This document shows positions 17,467 to 26,337 of a stretch of 64,000 nucleotides of DNA, one piece after another. How positions within the stretch are numbered: position 1 is the first letter of the stretch; each line of letters begins with the position of its first letter. Source of the DNA: Brooklawnia sp963780175 (GTDB taxonomy: Bacteria; Actinomycetota; Actinomycetes; Propionibacteriales; Propionibacteriaceae). A model generated the notes under the pieces. It searched no databases. It was not told where the DNA came from and saw only the letters and a program-made list of their open reading frames with translations. The stretch covers positions 1-64,000 of the forward strand of contig CAWAAT010000008.1 of assembly GCA_963780175.1 (NCBI GenBank), read 5' to 3'. The position numbers and the translations under genes were made by a program.

Positions 17467-18530
17467 CAGATCAGGACGTCGCAGCGCCCAACCCGACCGC
17501 GGCGTCCGCAGATGACGTCTGCCTGGTCACGGGCTGCGCCGGATTCATCGGTTACCACGTCAGCCGCGAACTGCTGTCGCGTGGACGCAGGGTGGTCGGC
17601 GTCGACAACCTCAACCAGTATTACGACGTCGATCTGAAGCTGGCCAGGCTGCGAGAGTTATCGGTACTGCCGGGGTTCAGTTTCGTCCAAGGTGACCTCG
17701 TCGATGAGGCACTTCTCCCAAGGGTGTGGGCCGACTTTCGGCCGTCGCAGGTCATCCACCTAGCTGCCCAGGCTGGCGTCCGGTACTCGCTGGAGAACCC
17801 GAGAAGTTACATCCAGTCGAACATCGTCGGGTTCTTCAACGTTCTGGAGGCCTGCCGAGCCCAGCCGGTGAAGCACCTGCTTTATGCGTCATCGAGCTCC
17901 GTGTACGGCGGGAACACGAAAGTACCGTTCGAGGAGTCGGATCGGGTGGATGAGCCGGTGTCGCTCTACGCAGCAACGAAGAGGGCTGACGAACTGCTGG
18001 CCCAGACGTACGGTCACCTCTTTGGGATTCGTGCCACCGGCATGCGCTTCTTCACCGTGTATGGGCCCTTGGGGCGCCCAGACATGGCCTATTTCAGTTT
18101 CGTGGACAAGTACTTTGCCGGTGAGCCCATCCACGTCTACAACGACGGGCAGGCGGAACATGATCTGTCCAGGGATTTCACGTATGTCGACGATGTGGTC
18201 GAGGCGATTCTGCGGTTGCTGGGGCACGTACCTGCCGAGGACTCGCCGCACGTGATCTACAACATCGGGAACAGCCGGCCTCAACCGTTGATGCGCTTCA
18301 TCACCACCCTCGAGGAATGCCTCAGTGAGTCGTTGGGCGCACAGGTCGAGTTTGAGAAGGTGTATGAACCCTTGAAGCCGGGGGACGTCATCACCACGTA
18401 CGCTTCAACCACGAAGCTGCAGCAAGCGACCGGGTTCGAGCCCTCAACTCCGCTTCGTGAGGGTTTGCAGCGGTTTACGGACTGGTATGTGGAGTTCTAC
18501 GGACGGGCAGGATTACGCGGCCATGGATAG
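17463..18530 (+). CDS. UDP-glucuronate 4-epimerase-like SDR protein
   Basis: The 355-residue extended SDR enzyme has VTGCAGFIGYHVS for NAD, catalytic Ser in ASSSSVYGG and YAATK carrying the Tyr and Lys. RFFTVYGPLGRPDMAYF and the loop PIHVYNDGQ are characteristic of UDP-glucuronate 4-epimerases (LpsL/Cap1J). Its GTG start overlaps the ugd stop by four bases, strongly supporting a UDP-Glc to UDP-GlcA to UDP-GalA route. An N-terminal extension of about 18 residues precedes the fold. Confidence 0.9.
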   Translation: MTDQDVAAPNPTAASADDVCLVTGCAGFIGYHVSRELLSRGRRVVGVDNLNQYYDVDLKLARLRELSVLPGFSFVQGDLVDEALLPRVWADFRPSQVIHLAAQAGVRYSLENPRSYIQSNIVGFFNVLEACRAQPVKHLLYASSSSVYGGNTKVPFEESDRVDEPVSLYAATKRADELLAQTYGHLFGIRATGMRFFTVYGPLGRPDMAYFSFVDKYFAGEPIHVYNDGQAEHDLSRDFTYVDDVVEAILRLLGHVPAEDSPHVIYNIGNSRPQPLMRFITTLEECLSESLGAQVEFEKVYEPLKPGDVITTYASTTKLQQATGFEPSTPLREGLQRFTDWYVEFYGRAGLRGHG

Positions 18531-18589
18531 CAGCTCTCGGGATCACCTGAGGCATGCCCGGGCGAGCGAGGAAGGTGCACGATCCTTCA

Positions 18590-19906
18590 ATGAGACGCAT
18601 ACTCATCTACATCCACTCGTTCGAACCATTCGCAGATTCGAACACTAACGCACTTATTCCGCTACTGCCCCTTCTCACAGAGGACTTCGACGTAGACATC
18701 TACTGTGCGAATATCAATAACAAAGCGAGGTGGCGCGACAGTTCTCAAGGTTGCACGGTCTTTCGATATGCCGCCCGCAGGAAGTTCGAGAAGAAACTCC
18801 TTGCATATTCCGCCAAGGAGATATTAAGACCGCGACCAGGACGCCCCAGAGCTGTACTTCGAGGATATTTACGAAACGCTCGCATTCATGCGGCCCGGGT
18901 GCTGGCCCAGTTGCTACCGCATTGGGAGCCTTTAAGGCTCAAGAAACTGATTGAATCAAGAGATTACGCCGCCTTGGTCACAGTGACGTCACCCATCGGC
19001 CCCCAACTCTCTGCGCTTAGACTAATGCAAGAGGGTGTTTTGGGTAGGACCCAGACTCCTTGGATTCCATGGTTCATGGATCCATACTCCACCTACGTGG
19101 GCCATTCGTCAGATCGTGCAGCCATGGTTCTGACGGAACGGGCAATCTATGAAGCGGCTAGTTTGGTCATCGTAACCCCAGAACTGGACAAGGATAACAC
19201 CGACAACGAATTCACGCAGTTCAGACACAAGACCCGGACTCTCCCGCTCGCCAACTTACGAGTTCAGGGGCAAAGTGAGGACGCTATCTCCCGGGAGTCG
19301 GACGAGGTGCATTTCCTCTACGCAGGAAGTCTGCAAGACGTAGCAGTATGAAACCCAACTTCGCTATTCCGTCTCATTTCAAGGTCCCCCCATAACTTCA
19401 TATTTCATTTGATGATCACCACGTGGTGTCACGAGGCTGAAGCGTTACGAGATAAGTACTTATCGGACTGCAATCAGGTCCGTTGGCACACCCCCATGCC
19501 TTTGGAGGAGGCCTTGGCGTTCAACAGGGAGATGGACGTATTGATAAACATCGGCAACGAGGCCAATAATCAGCTTCCGGGGAAGTGCTACGACCTTGTG
19601 GGGACCGGTCAACCCATTTTGAACGTGTTTACCCGTGACGACGATACTTCCGAGCGCTTCCTTGGTCGCTACCCACTGCACCTTGGCCTGCAGTTGAAGA
19701 GTCCCGTTTTGGACAATGAACTGATCGATGAGCAGATTAGGAAACTCACCACATTCGTGCTCGCGAGTCACGGACGTCGAGTCCCAGCCGAACTCACGAC
19801 GCGGTTGTATGAGGACTACATGCCAGAACGCGTCTACAAAAAGTTCAAATCAATCCTGGAAGAGGCCATGGCGACGTCTACAAGACGGGGCAGTAGTGAT
19901 ATTTGA
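18590..19906 (+). pseudogene. Glycosyltransferase (GT4-like) with one in-frame TGA
   Basis: A single frame runs from the ATG at 18590 to 19906, broken only by TGA at 19349-19351. Upstream is RRILIYIHSFEPFADSNTNA; downstream the frame continues as NPTSLFRLISRSPHNF and LINIGNEANNQLPGKCYDLVGTG. The neighbouring protein at 19928-21235 has the same layout, with ELRDPKFVF where this one reads AV-stop-NPTSLF. The stop therefore replaces an Arg, most simply CGA to TGA. G+C is about 47% in one counted line, far below the locus. The gene is either recently inactivated or misread at one base. Confidence 0.75.
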
Positions 19907-19927
19907 TCGTTCAAATGTGACTCTACG

Positions 19928-21235
19928 TTACACCAGTGGACGTGGCATGCGAGCGCGGCGTCGCCGATTGTGAAGGTTCGACTCGAGAAACCTGAGGAAA
20001 TCGGCAGCCACCTCGTCGCTGCTACGACATCCAAGGTCGTGTGCAACTTCCTCATACGTCATTCGTTGTGATGCATTGGCGAGAATGAATGCCTCGACTT
20101 CTCTCGCAATCGATTCGCTGGCATCCTGACTCATGGCAATGTTCAGACACAACCGGTATCTTCGCGCGATGGGCAGGGTCGGACAGTCGTCCGACCAGTA
20201 GAAGTTGATGATGGGCCTTCCGGTGCTGCAGTAGTCTAGGAACTTGCTGGGAAACATGTCGGTCCCACGATTTCCTATATGGACAAGTGCATTCGACTGA
20301 CGTAAGCACGCGACTGCCGTGTCGGGGTCGACCGTTGGGTGGAAGACCAGCCTTTGACCAAGTGGTTCAGTCAAGGCCTCAAGGTACCCTTGCGGGAATT
20401 CGCCGTAGACGCCTCCAATGAAGTTCAGGCGGATATGCGGGTCCTCGATCTTCTTGAACACTTCGAATACGAACTTCGGGTCGCGCAATTCTGGGTAGAG
20501 GTGTCCAACGAAGGAGCAGTTGACGTAATCCTGATCGATAGGCACAGGAATGTCCGTCTGAGACGTCAGATCGCGAACCATCGGCAATTCCAGGGGCTTC
20601 ACTTTGTCAAGGTATCTGCGCAGTGGTGATCTGGAATAGCTGGCATATATCCCGGGGGTCACTATCACTGTGTCAGCGGCGCTCACCATTACTTCTTCCT
20701 CGGCAAGTCGTCGAGCAGACGCGGAAGCTGACTGGTCGCGTGTCGGGTTATCGAAGTACGGATCAAGCATGTACATCGTCCAGCCAAGCTTGCACCAACG
20801 CTTCAGAAGAAGTCCAAAGTTGTGAGTCCAGAATGGATCGCAAGTGGTGACAACCACGTCAGCAGAGGTTTCACGCGCAACCCGGATCAGGGCTCTCGCA
20901 CTCAGCGCCTGCTCCAACAGGAACGGGTCGGCGGAGAACATTCTCTTTAGAACGGCGGTCAGCAAGTACACTGCGGAATGGAGAGCGGCCGAGAACATCC
21001 TTCCACTTCGAAGAAGCCGTCGGAATTTGGTCTTCAGGCTGCTCCGGTCGATAGGGATACGTAGGACCGTGATCCCGGGCAGGAGCGTTTCTTCGTAGGG
21101 CTTCGAGTTGTCAATGATTCGAACGACTGTGACCTGATGTCCCTGTTCGACGAAGAAGTTGCACAAGTGATGAAGAATGTTGGCTGTTGCGTCGGTGTCC
21201 GGATAGAAATGTTCGGCTATCAGCATGATGTGCAT
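19928..21235 (-). CDS. Glycosyltransferase, GT4-like (GT-B fold)
   Basis: The 435-residue reading uses the ATG at 21235, which places MHIMLIAEHFYPDTDATANILH at the N-terminus as expected for GT-B enzymes; the frame is open further upstream without family features. The C-terminal half has LVHIGNRGTDMFPSKFLDYCSTG, the donor-binding region. Its layout matches the interrupted gene on the other strand (18590-19906), so the two are diverged paralogues placed tail to tail. A short AT-rich inverted repeat (ATTTGA-TCGT-TCAAAT, 19901-19916) lies at their shared end. Codon use is less G+C-rich than the host. Confidence 0.82.
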   Translation of the reverse strand: MHIMLIAEHFYPDTDATANILHHLCNFFVEQGHQVTVVRIIDNSKPYEETLLPGITVLRIPIDRSSLKTKFRRLLRSGRMFSAALHSAVYLLTAVLKRMFSADPFLLEQALSARALIRVARETSADVVVTTCDPFWTHNFGLLLKRWCKLGWTMYMLDPYFDNPTRDQSASASARRLAEEEVMVSAADTVIVTPGIYASYSRSPLRRYLDKVKPLELPMVRDLTSQTDIPVPIDQDYVNCSFVGHLYPELRDPKFVFEVFKKIEDPHIRLNFIGGVYGEFPQGYLEALTEPLGQRLVFHPTVDPDTAVACLRQSNALVHIGNRGTDMFPSKFLDYCSTGRPIINFYWSDDCPTLPIARRYRLCLNIAMSQDASESIAREVEAFILANASQRMTYEEVAHDLGCRSSDEVAADFLRFLESNLHNRRRRARMPRPLV

Positions 21236-21789
21236 GAAAAGGGCTGCGTCTCCGTTCGTCCTCTTGGCCGAGCGTTGAGTGTCGGAGGTTGAGTAGAAGC
21301 TGTTGAGGTTCAGGCACTCATCGTGCGGGCGTTGATCGATTCTACTCAGACCTAGCGGTTGTGCGGCGGGACCCGCAGGTCTCTCTCGCATCAAGGCCGC
21401 CGGACACTGTGGTTCCCCGCCGTCGGCGAGCGTTCTATCGGCCTTCCCGGGCTTGCGCACACCATGGCTTCTTTGTGAACCTCATCCTGTCCGACACTTG
21501 TGACCACTCTCTTCCCGAGGATGTGAGCACCAGCGAGACACAACGAGGGGACGGAAATGGACGGGGTCAGGCCACCGCGGCAGAAGCTGATTGGCGGCAG
21601 TGTATCGTCGTATCGTGCCAGAGACAGGCAAGCGAACGTCGGCCGAAACCGTCGCGGTTGGGTGCGACAGCGACAGGAGGCACGTCGAGCACGCACTCGC
21701 TGCCGTCTCCTTTCAGGCCCGACCTCGAAGTGATAGTCACTGATGTCGCCTCGTTTGACGGAAGCCAAGCATCTATCGATGGGCCGATA
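21236..21789. promoter_or_regulatory. Long divergent intergenic region with spaced inverted repeat
   Basis: These 554 bases separate two divergent glycosyltransferase genes. Open frames extend into it from both sides without family-like sequence. A perfect 9-bp inverted repeat, TGAGTAGAA (21290-21298) and TTCTACTCA (21340-21348), lies 55 bases upstream of the leftward gene. No other gene or repeat was recognised. Confidence 0.35.
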
Positions 21790-22875
21790 ATGCAGCCGGA
21801 AATCAGTGTCGTCGTGCCGGTATTCAACGTTCAAGAATATATAACGAAGTGCGTCACCTCGATACTCGTTCAAACCTACTCGGATTTCGAGCTCATCCTC
21901 ATTGACGACGGATCGACGGACGGATCGGGTGCACTTTGTGATGCGTTGGCGCTGACCGACAGTCGAATCGTGGCAGTCCACCAGCACAACCAGGGGCTTT
22001 CCGCGGCCCGAAACGCAGGGTTGGATCTGGCCATCGGCTCTCACGTCAGCTTCGTCGACAGCGATGATTGGATACATCCGGAGTGTCTCAGGTCATTGCG
22101 GGAGTTGGTGGATGCATCCCAGGCGGAGATCTCGATGTGCGCCGTTACGAGACTGGCGTCTGAAGAGGAGGCAGCCGGCATGCTCGCAGGGGACTCACTT
22201 GTTCAGGCGGGTTCAGAAGTCGTGCGTGACATGGTCGAAGGACGCCGTGAGCACTTGAGCGATGCGAACATCGCCTGTGCCAAGCTGTACGACCGGCGAC
22301 TCTTCGAGGGTATTCGCTTTCCGATTGGCCGTCTGCACGAGGATGAGTTCACAACCTACCGACTCCTTCTGAGGGCCGAACGCGTGGCCCATACGACTGC
22401 CGAGCTGTACATGTACCGGCAGCGCCCCGGAAGCATCACGGGGGCGAACAGGTCTTTCAAGTCGCGGCTGGATGCGATCGACGCATTCCTGGAGCGGCGC
22501 CAGACCCTTCAGTCGATCGGGTTACAGTACAACGACAGATCCGAGCGTACGCAACTGTTCGGAATGTTCATGCAGGCGAACAGTGCGTACCTTCGAATGA
22601 GTGGCCGACAACGAGCAGACGCCAGCGGGCGCCTCCGAGCAACTGCCGGCGAACTCGCACGCATTCCGCAGTCGCCCATCACGAGACTGACATACCAGAT
22701 GGCGCGGGTTGTTCCGGGCGCATCGACAATGCGGGCACATAGGGCTCTCATCGGGTTAGCAAGCTTGAGGGGACGTGATGCTGCCGCTGGCTCCTCAGGC
22801 GGATCGCGAGAGAGCACGGCGACACCGTTCGAAGATCGTGACCGCGTACCGGGCGACGTAGAAGGCCAGCCGTGA
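21790..22875 (+). CDS. Glycosyltransferase family 2
   Basis: The 361-residue reading starts at the ATG at 21790, immediately before EISVVVPVFNVQEYITKCV. The GT-A core shows LIDDGSTDGSGALCD, GLSAARNAGL and the metal-binding VDSDDWIHP. An acceptor-side region has LHEDEFTTYRLLL. This is the EpsJ/WcaA type that transfers a hexose or HexNAc to a lipid-linked acceptor in the cytoplasm. The frame upstream is open but lacks family features. Its last 81 bases overlap the 3' end of the convergent next gene, and the tail beyond about residue 325 is low-complexity. Confidence 0.9.
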   Translation: MQPEISVVVPVFNVQEYITKCVTSILVQTYSDFELILIDDGSTDGSGALCDALALTDSRIVAVHQHNQGLSAARNAGLDLAIGSHVSFVDSDDWIHPECLRSLRELVDASQAEISMCAVTRLASEEEAAGMLAGDSLVQAGSEVVRDMVEGRREHLSDANIACAKLYDRRLFEGIRFPIGRLHEDEFTTYRLLLRAERVAHTTAELYMYRQRPGSITGANRSFKSRLDAIDAFLERRQTLQSIGLQYNDRSERTQLFGMFMQANSAYLRMSGRQRADASGRLRATAGELARIPQSPITRLTYQMARVVPGASTMRAHRALIGLASLRGRDAAAGSSGGSRESTATPFEDRDRVPGDVEGQP

Positions 22876-23607
22876 AACCTCGATCTTGAGTGGGAGGGGG
22901 TTGCGGCACACGTCGCGAGATCGCTTCGAACGGAAGTCGCGCAGGAACCAGCGCACGGAACTCTTGTGCATCGCCGACCGCCTCATCAGCGCGGCCGGAT
23001 CCAGCGAGCGGTATTCGCGGCGATCCACGTTGAGGTAGTGGACCCACTTCCGCACCATCAACCCGAAGGGCGGGTACGGAATAACGAACCACGAACGGAG
23101 CTCTCCCCTCTCTCCCGAGACAACCGCATATTCGTCGGTGACGCCGATGTAGCCTTCGCACGCACTCCCGCGGTAAAGGCGTGGAAATCGCATCGGGTAT
23201 GTGGTAGCGCAGTCGATCAGGCGTCCGTCAACCTCATATCGTGCTTCGATGTTGTACTGGTTCGGCCCACCCTCGAGTCGGCAGACCCTGCGGAGGTCTT
23301 CTACCAACTCCGCACTGGCATACTCATCCGAATCCAGTTGCATGATCCAGGGTTGATTTGCGAACATTCGCATGTGGTCGCGGGCGCCCCCGTAATCAAC
23401 CAGTGTCTTGTTCGGGCCCTGGCACGATGCTGGCTGATCGATCAAGGTCCTGCCGAAGCGCGTAACGATTTCACGGGTTCCGTCTGTTGATCCACCATCG
23501 GAGACAATGACCTCCAGGACCTCGGCAACGGACTCAAGTGCCCGCGGAAGCGTCGCTGACGAGTTGTAGGTCAAGATCGTCACGGTGCAGGGGATCCCTG
23601 AAGTCAT
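22795..23607 (-). CDS. Glycosyltransferase family 2 (WaaE/KdtX-like)
   Basis: The 270-residue enzyme has TVTILTYNSSATLPRALES at the N-terminus, VSDGGSTDGTREI and MQLDSDEYAS as the DxD site. A later DRREYRSLDPAALMRR resembles the WaaE-type (LPS core beta-1,4-glucosyltransferase-like) subgroup. It is a single leftward gene between two rightward blocks, overlapping the neighbour by 81 bases at the 3' ends. A 147-base gap separates its start from the divergent gene at 23755. Confidence 0.88.
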   Translation of the reverse strand: MTSGIPCTVTILTYNSSATLPRALESVAEVLEVIVSDGGSTDGTREIVTRFGRTLIDQPASCQGPNKTLVDYGGARDHMRMFANQPWIMQLDSDEYASAELVEDLRRVCRLEGGPNQYNIEARYEVDGRLIDCATTYPMRFPRLYRGSACEGYIGVTDEYAVVSGERGELRSWFVIPYPPFGLMVRKWVHYLNVDRREYRSLDPAALMRRSAMHKSSVRWFLRDFRSKRSRDVCRNPLPLKIEVSRLAFYVARYAVTIFERCRRALSRSA

Positions 23608-23754
23608 GCCTGCAATGATGGCCTTTTCCCTGCGCTCGTGCCAGCTTCCGCTCTGCAGCTTCGAGCCGAGAGTTTCAGCTCATGGCGATCACCGCGCCAT
23701 GGACCTCTCGAAGACGCGCGTCCCTGCACGGTTCCGTCCCCGTAGGATCGGCTC

Positions 23755-24675
23755 ATGAACGCCCCAACCAGGTGGACCGCTCCGGCGCTCCGATCGCTGC
23801 CCCGTGGCCTCGCTGCGGCCGTCGCCTTGATCCGCCCCGACGCCGCGAGGAAGCCCGCGTGGGAGCGCACGGCCCTTGAGGATATCGCGGCCCGCCGCCC
23901 GTGGAATATCGCGGCGAAAGTCGCCCGTCAGGTGGCGCTCCGTCGCATCCGGTCGCTGCAGGAGGGTGTGACCGTCATCGTCGTGAACTGGAACACCAAG
24001 GACGTCACATCCGATGTGATCCGGGCCGTCGAGCAGCTGTCTCCTCCGCTAACCCGCATCCTGGTCGTGGACAACGGGTCGACGGACGGTAGCAGGGAGC
24101 TGTTCCGATCGTGGCCCGGCATTCAGACCATGCTGCTGCGCGCGAATGCCGGGCACGGCGTGGCCCTAGACCTCGCGGTCTGCGCCACAAGGACGAAGGT
24201 GGCCGTGACCCTCGACTCGGACGCCATCCCCCTCACGCCCAATTGGCTCGAGGCCGCAGTCGCCCCAGTGCGCGAAGGCCGCGCCGTCCTCGCGGGGCTG
24301 CGGTCGTCCCGCAACTTCGTCCACCCCGTGTACTCGGCCGTAAACACGGCCGAGTTTGTGCGGCGGAGGCTTTCGTATCAAGCGTTCATCCCACCGGGTG
24401 TGACCAGCGAAACCGCACGCTGGGGGCAAAACGCGTGGGACACCGCCGAGCTCATGACCCGCCGTCTCCGCGCCGACGAAGTGTTCTTCGTCGACCCGAC
24501 GGAGAACCTCGTGTCCGGGCTGCCGGGGATGACAACCGGAGGGGTGGTTTACCACCACGGTGGGGTGAGCAGAACCGCGAGCGGCATCATTGACGACGCC
24601 GCCCTGGCCGCATGGCGGGACGCTGGCGAGCGGCTGCGGGCCGCCGTGCGCGACATCGACGGGAGTGAGGCATGA
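23755..24675 (+). CDS. Glycosyltransferase family 2 with N-terminal extension
   Basis: The 306-residue protein has about 70 residues of basic, helical-looking sequence before the GT-A core VTVIVVNWNTKDVTSDV. It carries VDNGSTDGSRELF, a characteristic GHGVALDLAV and the metal site TLDSDAIPL. It is a tandem paralogue of the next gene, which shares the same blocks. It opens a tightly packed rightward run of four glycosyltransferase genes that overlap by four bases or lie a few bases apart. High G+C and host-like codon use contrast with the 18.6-23.6 kb segment. Confidence 0.88.
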   Translation: MNAPTRWTAPALRSLPRGLAAAVALIRPDAARKPAWERTALEDIAARRPWNIAAKVARQVALRRIRSLQEGVTVIVVNWNTKDVTSDVIRAVEQLSPPLTRILVVDNGSTDGSRELFRSWPGIQTMLLRANAGHGVALDLAVCATRTKVAVTLDSDAIPLTPNWLEAAVAPVREGRAVLAGLRSSRNFVHPVYSAVNTAEFVRRRLSYQAFIPPGVTSETARWGQNAWDTAELMTRRLRADEVFFVDPTENLVSGLPGMTTGGVVYHHGGVSRTASGIIDDAALAAWRDAGERLRAAVRDIDGSEA

Positions 24676-25469
24676 ATCTGAAGTCAGGCCGCGGCGCCTC
24701 CAAGGCGCGCCTCGTTCGGGTGGGTGGGGCGAGCATCGCCGCGATCCGCCGGGTACGTCACCCCCGCGATTATCGACCGGGCGTGACTGTCATCACTGTC
24801 AACTGGAACTCACTTCCCTTCCTGCGTCGGACGCTGGCAGCCATCGAGGCCATGTCCCCATCCGGGACCGATGTCGTCGTGGTCGACAACGCCTCCACGG
24901 ACGGCTCCCGCGAGTACCTTGCAGGGCGTCAGGGAATCCGCACGCTGCTCCTCCCACTCAACGTCGGCCACGGTGTGGCGTTGGACCTTGCGGTCGCCGG
25001 AGTGGACACCGAGTACCTCGCCGTCCTCGACGTCGACGCGTTCCCCGTCGCACCCGATTGGCTCGAGCAGAGCATTGCAGCGCTTGAGGCTGGCGCACAG
25101 GTCGCCGGCGCTCACCTGCACCGCAACTTCATCCACCCGAGCTTCCTGGTCACCCGGACGCGGGTGGTCCACGAGTTCGGGCTCACATTTCGACCGGTCG
25201 GGACGCTGGCACAGCTCGACCGCTCCGCCCCACTGTTCCTGGACGTGGGCGAGGCTCTCTCGCAACGGATGATCGTCAAGTTCGGCGGTGGGCGTGCGCT
25301 GCACTTTTTCGAACCAACATCTACCCGCGGACCCGGCCTCGCCGGTTCGGTCTTTGGCGGGATCGTCTACCACAACCTGTACGCCACCCAGGGGACTGGC
25401 AAAGGCAACGCACTCGAGATGTTCGAGGCCGCCTTCGCCGAACACCACGCAGACCTCACGATCGGATGA
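24672..25469 (+). CDS. Glycosyltransferase family 2, tandem paralogue
   Basis: The 265-residue protein repeats the plan of its upstream neighbour: a short basic N-terminus, VTVITVNWNSLPFLRRT, VDNASTDGSREYL, GHGVALDLAV and the metal site VLDVDAFPV. The start ATG overlaps the previous stop by four bases. Duplication followed by divergence suggests the pair adds two related sugars, or one has changed acceptor. Confidence 0.88.
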   Translation: MNLKSGRGASKARLVRVGGASIAAIRRVRHPRDYRPGVTVITVNWNSLPFLRRTLAAIEAMSPSGTDVVVVDNASTDGSREYLAGRQGIRTLLLPLNVGHGVALDLAVAGVDTEYLAVLDVDAFPVAPDWLEQSIAALEAGAQVAGAHLHRNFIHPSFLVTRTRVVHEFGLTFRPVGTLAQLDRSAPLFLDVGEALSQRMIVKFGGGRALHFFEPTSTRGPGLAGSVFGGIVYHNLYATQGTGKGNALEMFEAAFAEHHADLTIG

Positions 25470-26335
25470 TGGTGACACCGGAGATCAGTGTCATCATTCC
25501 CGTCCGCAACGGGGCCGCGACACTCGCCGAACAACTGCAGGCGCTCGCCAAAGCGGAGAAGCCCACTGACGGTTTCGAGGTGATCGTTGCGGACAACGGC
25601 TCAACTGACGGCACCGCAGACCTCGCGCGTACCTTCGCCGATCACCTTCCCCTGCGCGTCCTCACGGTGAGCCGCCCTGGCGCGAACGCGGCACGCAATG
25701 CTGCAGCCCAGGCCAGCAGTGGCCGGTGCCTGATGTTCTGCGATGCGGACGACGTGGTTGACGCGCACTGGATGACCCGCATGTGGAACGCTCTCGTCGC
25801 CGGCCATGACTTAGTGGTGGGTTACCTCGACTACCGCGAACTCAACGACCCGGACACACTCAAATGGCGTGGCGCGCGTGGTGCCGGAACCTACGTGCAT
25901 CTGGGTTTCCTTCCTGCCGGACACCTCTGCAACCTCGCGGTCACGCGCTCCCTGTTCGACCAGTTGGGTGGCTTCGACGAGCACTTCGTCGGCGGGGCGG
26001 ACGATGTGGATTTCTGTTGGCGGGCGCAGTTGGCCGGCGCGAGATTCCAGTACCTGCCGGACGCGGTGGTCAACTACAGGTTCCGTCCGAACCTTCGAAC
26101 GATGGCCCGGCAGGAGGTTGGCTACGGCGCCGCCGAGGCTCAGCTGTACCGCAAGTTCGCCAACAATGGCGTCCGACGCCGACCAATCAGTGCACTGGGC
26201 ATGGACGTGTGGTGGCTCCTGAGCCGCCTCCCCTTTGCGCTGCGCAGAGACCGCCGCGGAGCCTGGATCAGACGGGCCGCTCGCCAGTACGGGCGCTTCA
26301 AGGGTGCAGCTCGCACACGAACGTGGTGGTGGTGA
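25466..26335 (+). CDS. Glycosyltransferase family 2
   Basis: The 289-residue enzyme starts at the ATG at 25466 (or 25469) in an ATGA overlap. Core motifs are EISVIIPVRNGAATLAEQL, VADNGSTDGTADL, FCDADDVVDAHW as the metal site, and GGADDVDFCWRAQ, the likely catalytic base region. It is closest within the window to the product at 30046-30903, which shares the CDADDVV block, the FCWR/LRCWR region and a similar C-terminus. It is co-transcribed with the genes on both sides. Confidence 0.9.
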   Translation: MMVTPEISVIIPVRNGAATLAEQLQALAKAEKPTDGFEVIVADNGSTDGTADLARTFADHLPLRVLTVSRPGANAARNAAAQASSGRCLMFCDADDVVDAHWMTRMWNALVAGHDLVVGYLDYRELNDPDTLKWRGARGAGTYVHLGFLPAGHLCNLAVTRSLFDQLGGFDEHFVGGADDVDFCWRAQLAGARFQYLPDAVVNYRFRPNLRTMARQEVGYGAAEAQLYRKFANNGVRRRPISALGMDVWWLLSRLPFALRRDRRGAWIRRAARQYGRFKGAARTRTWWW

Positions 26336-26337
26336 AC

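Noticed and set aside
19349..19351. Selenocysteine codon
   Set aside because: The paralogous position is Arg, the protein is a glycosyltransferase, and no SECIS-like hairpin is evident just downstream.
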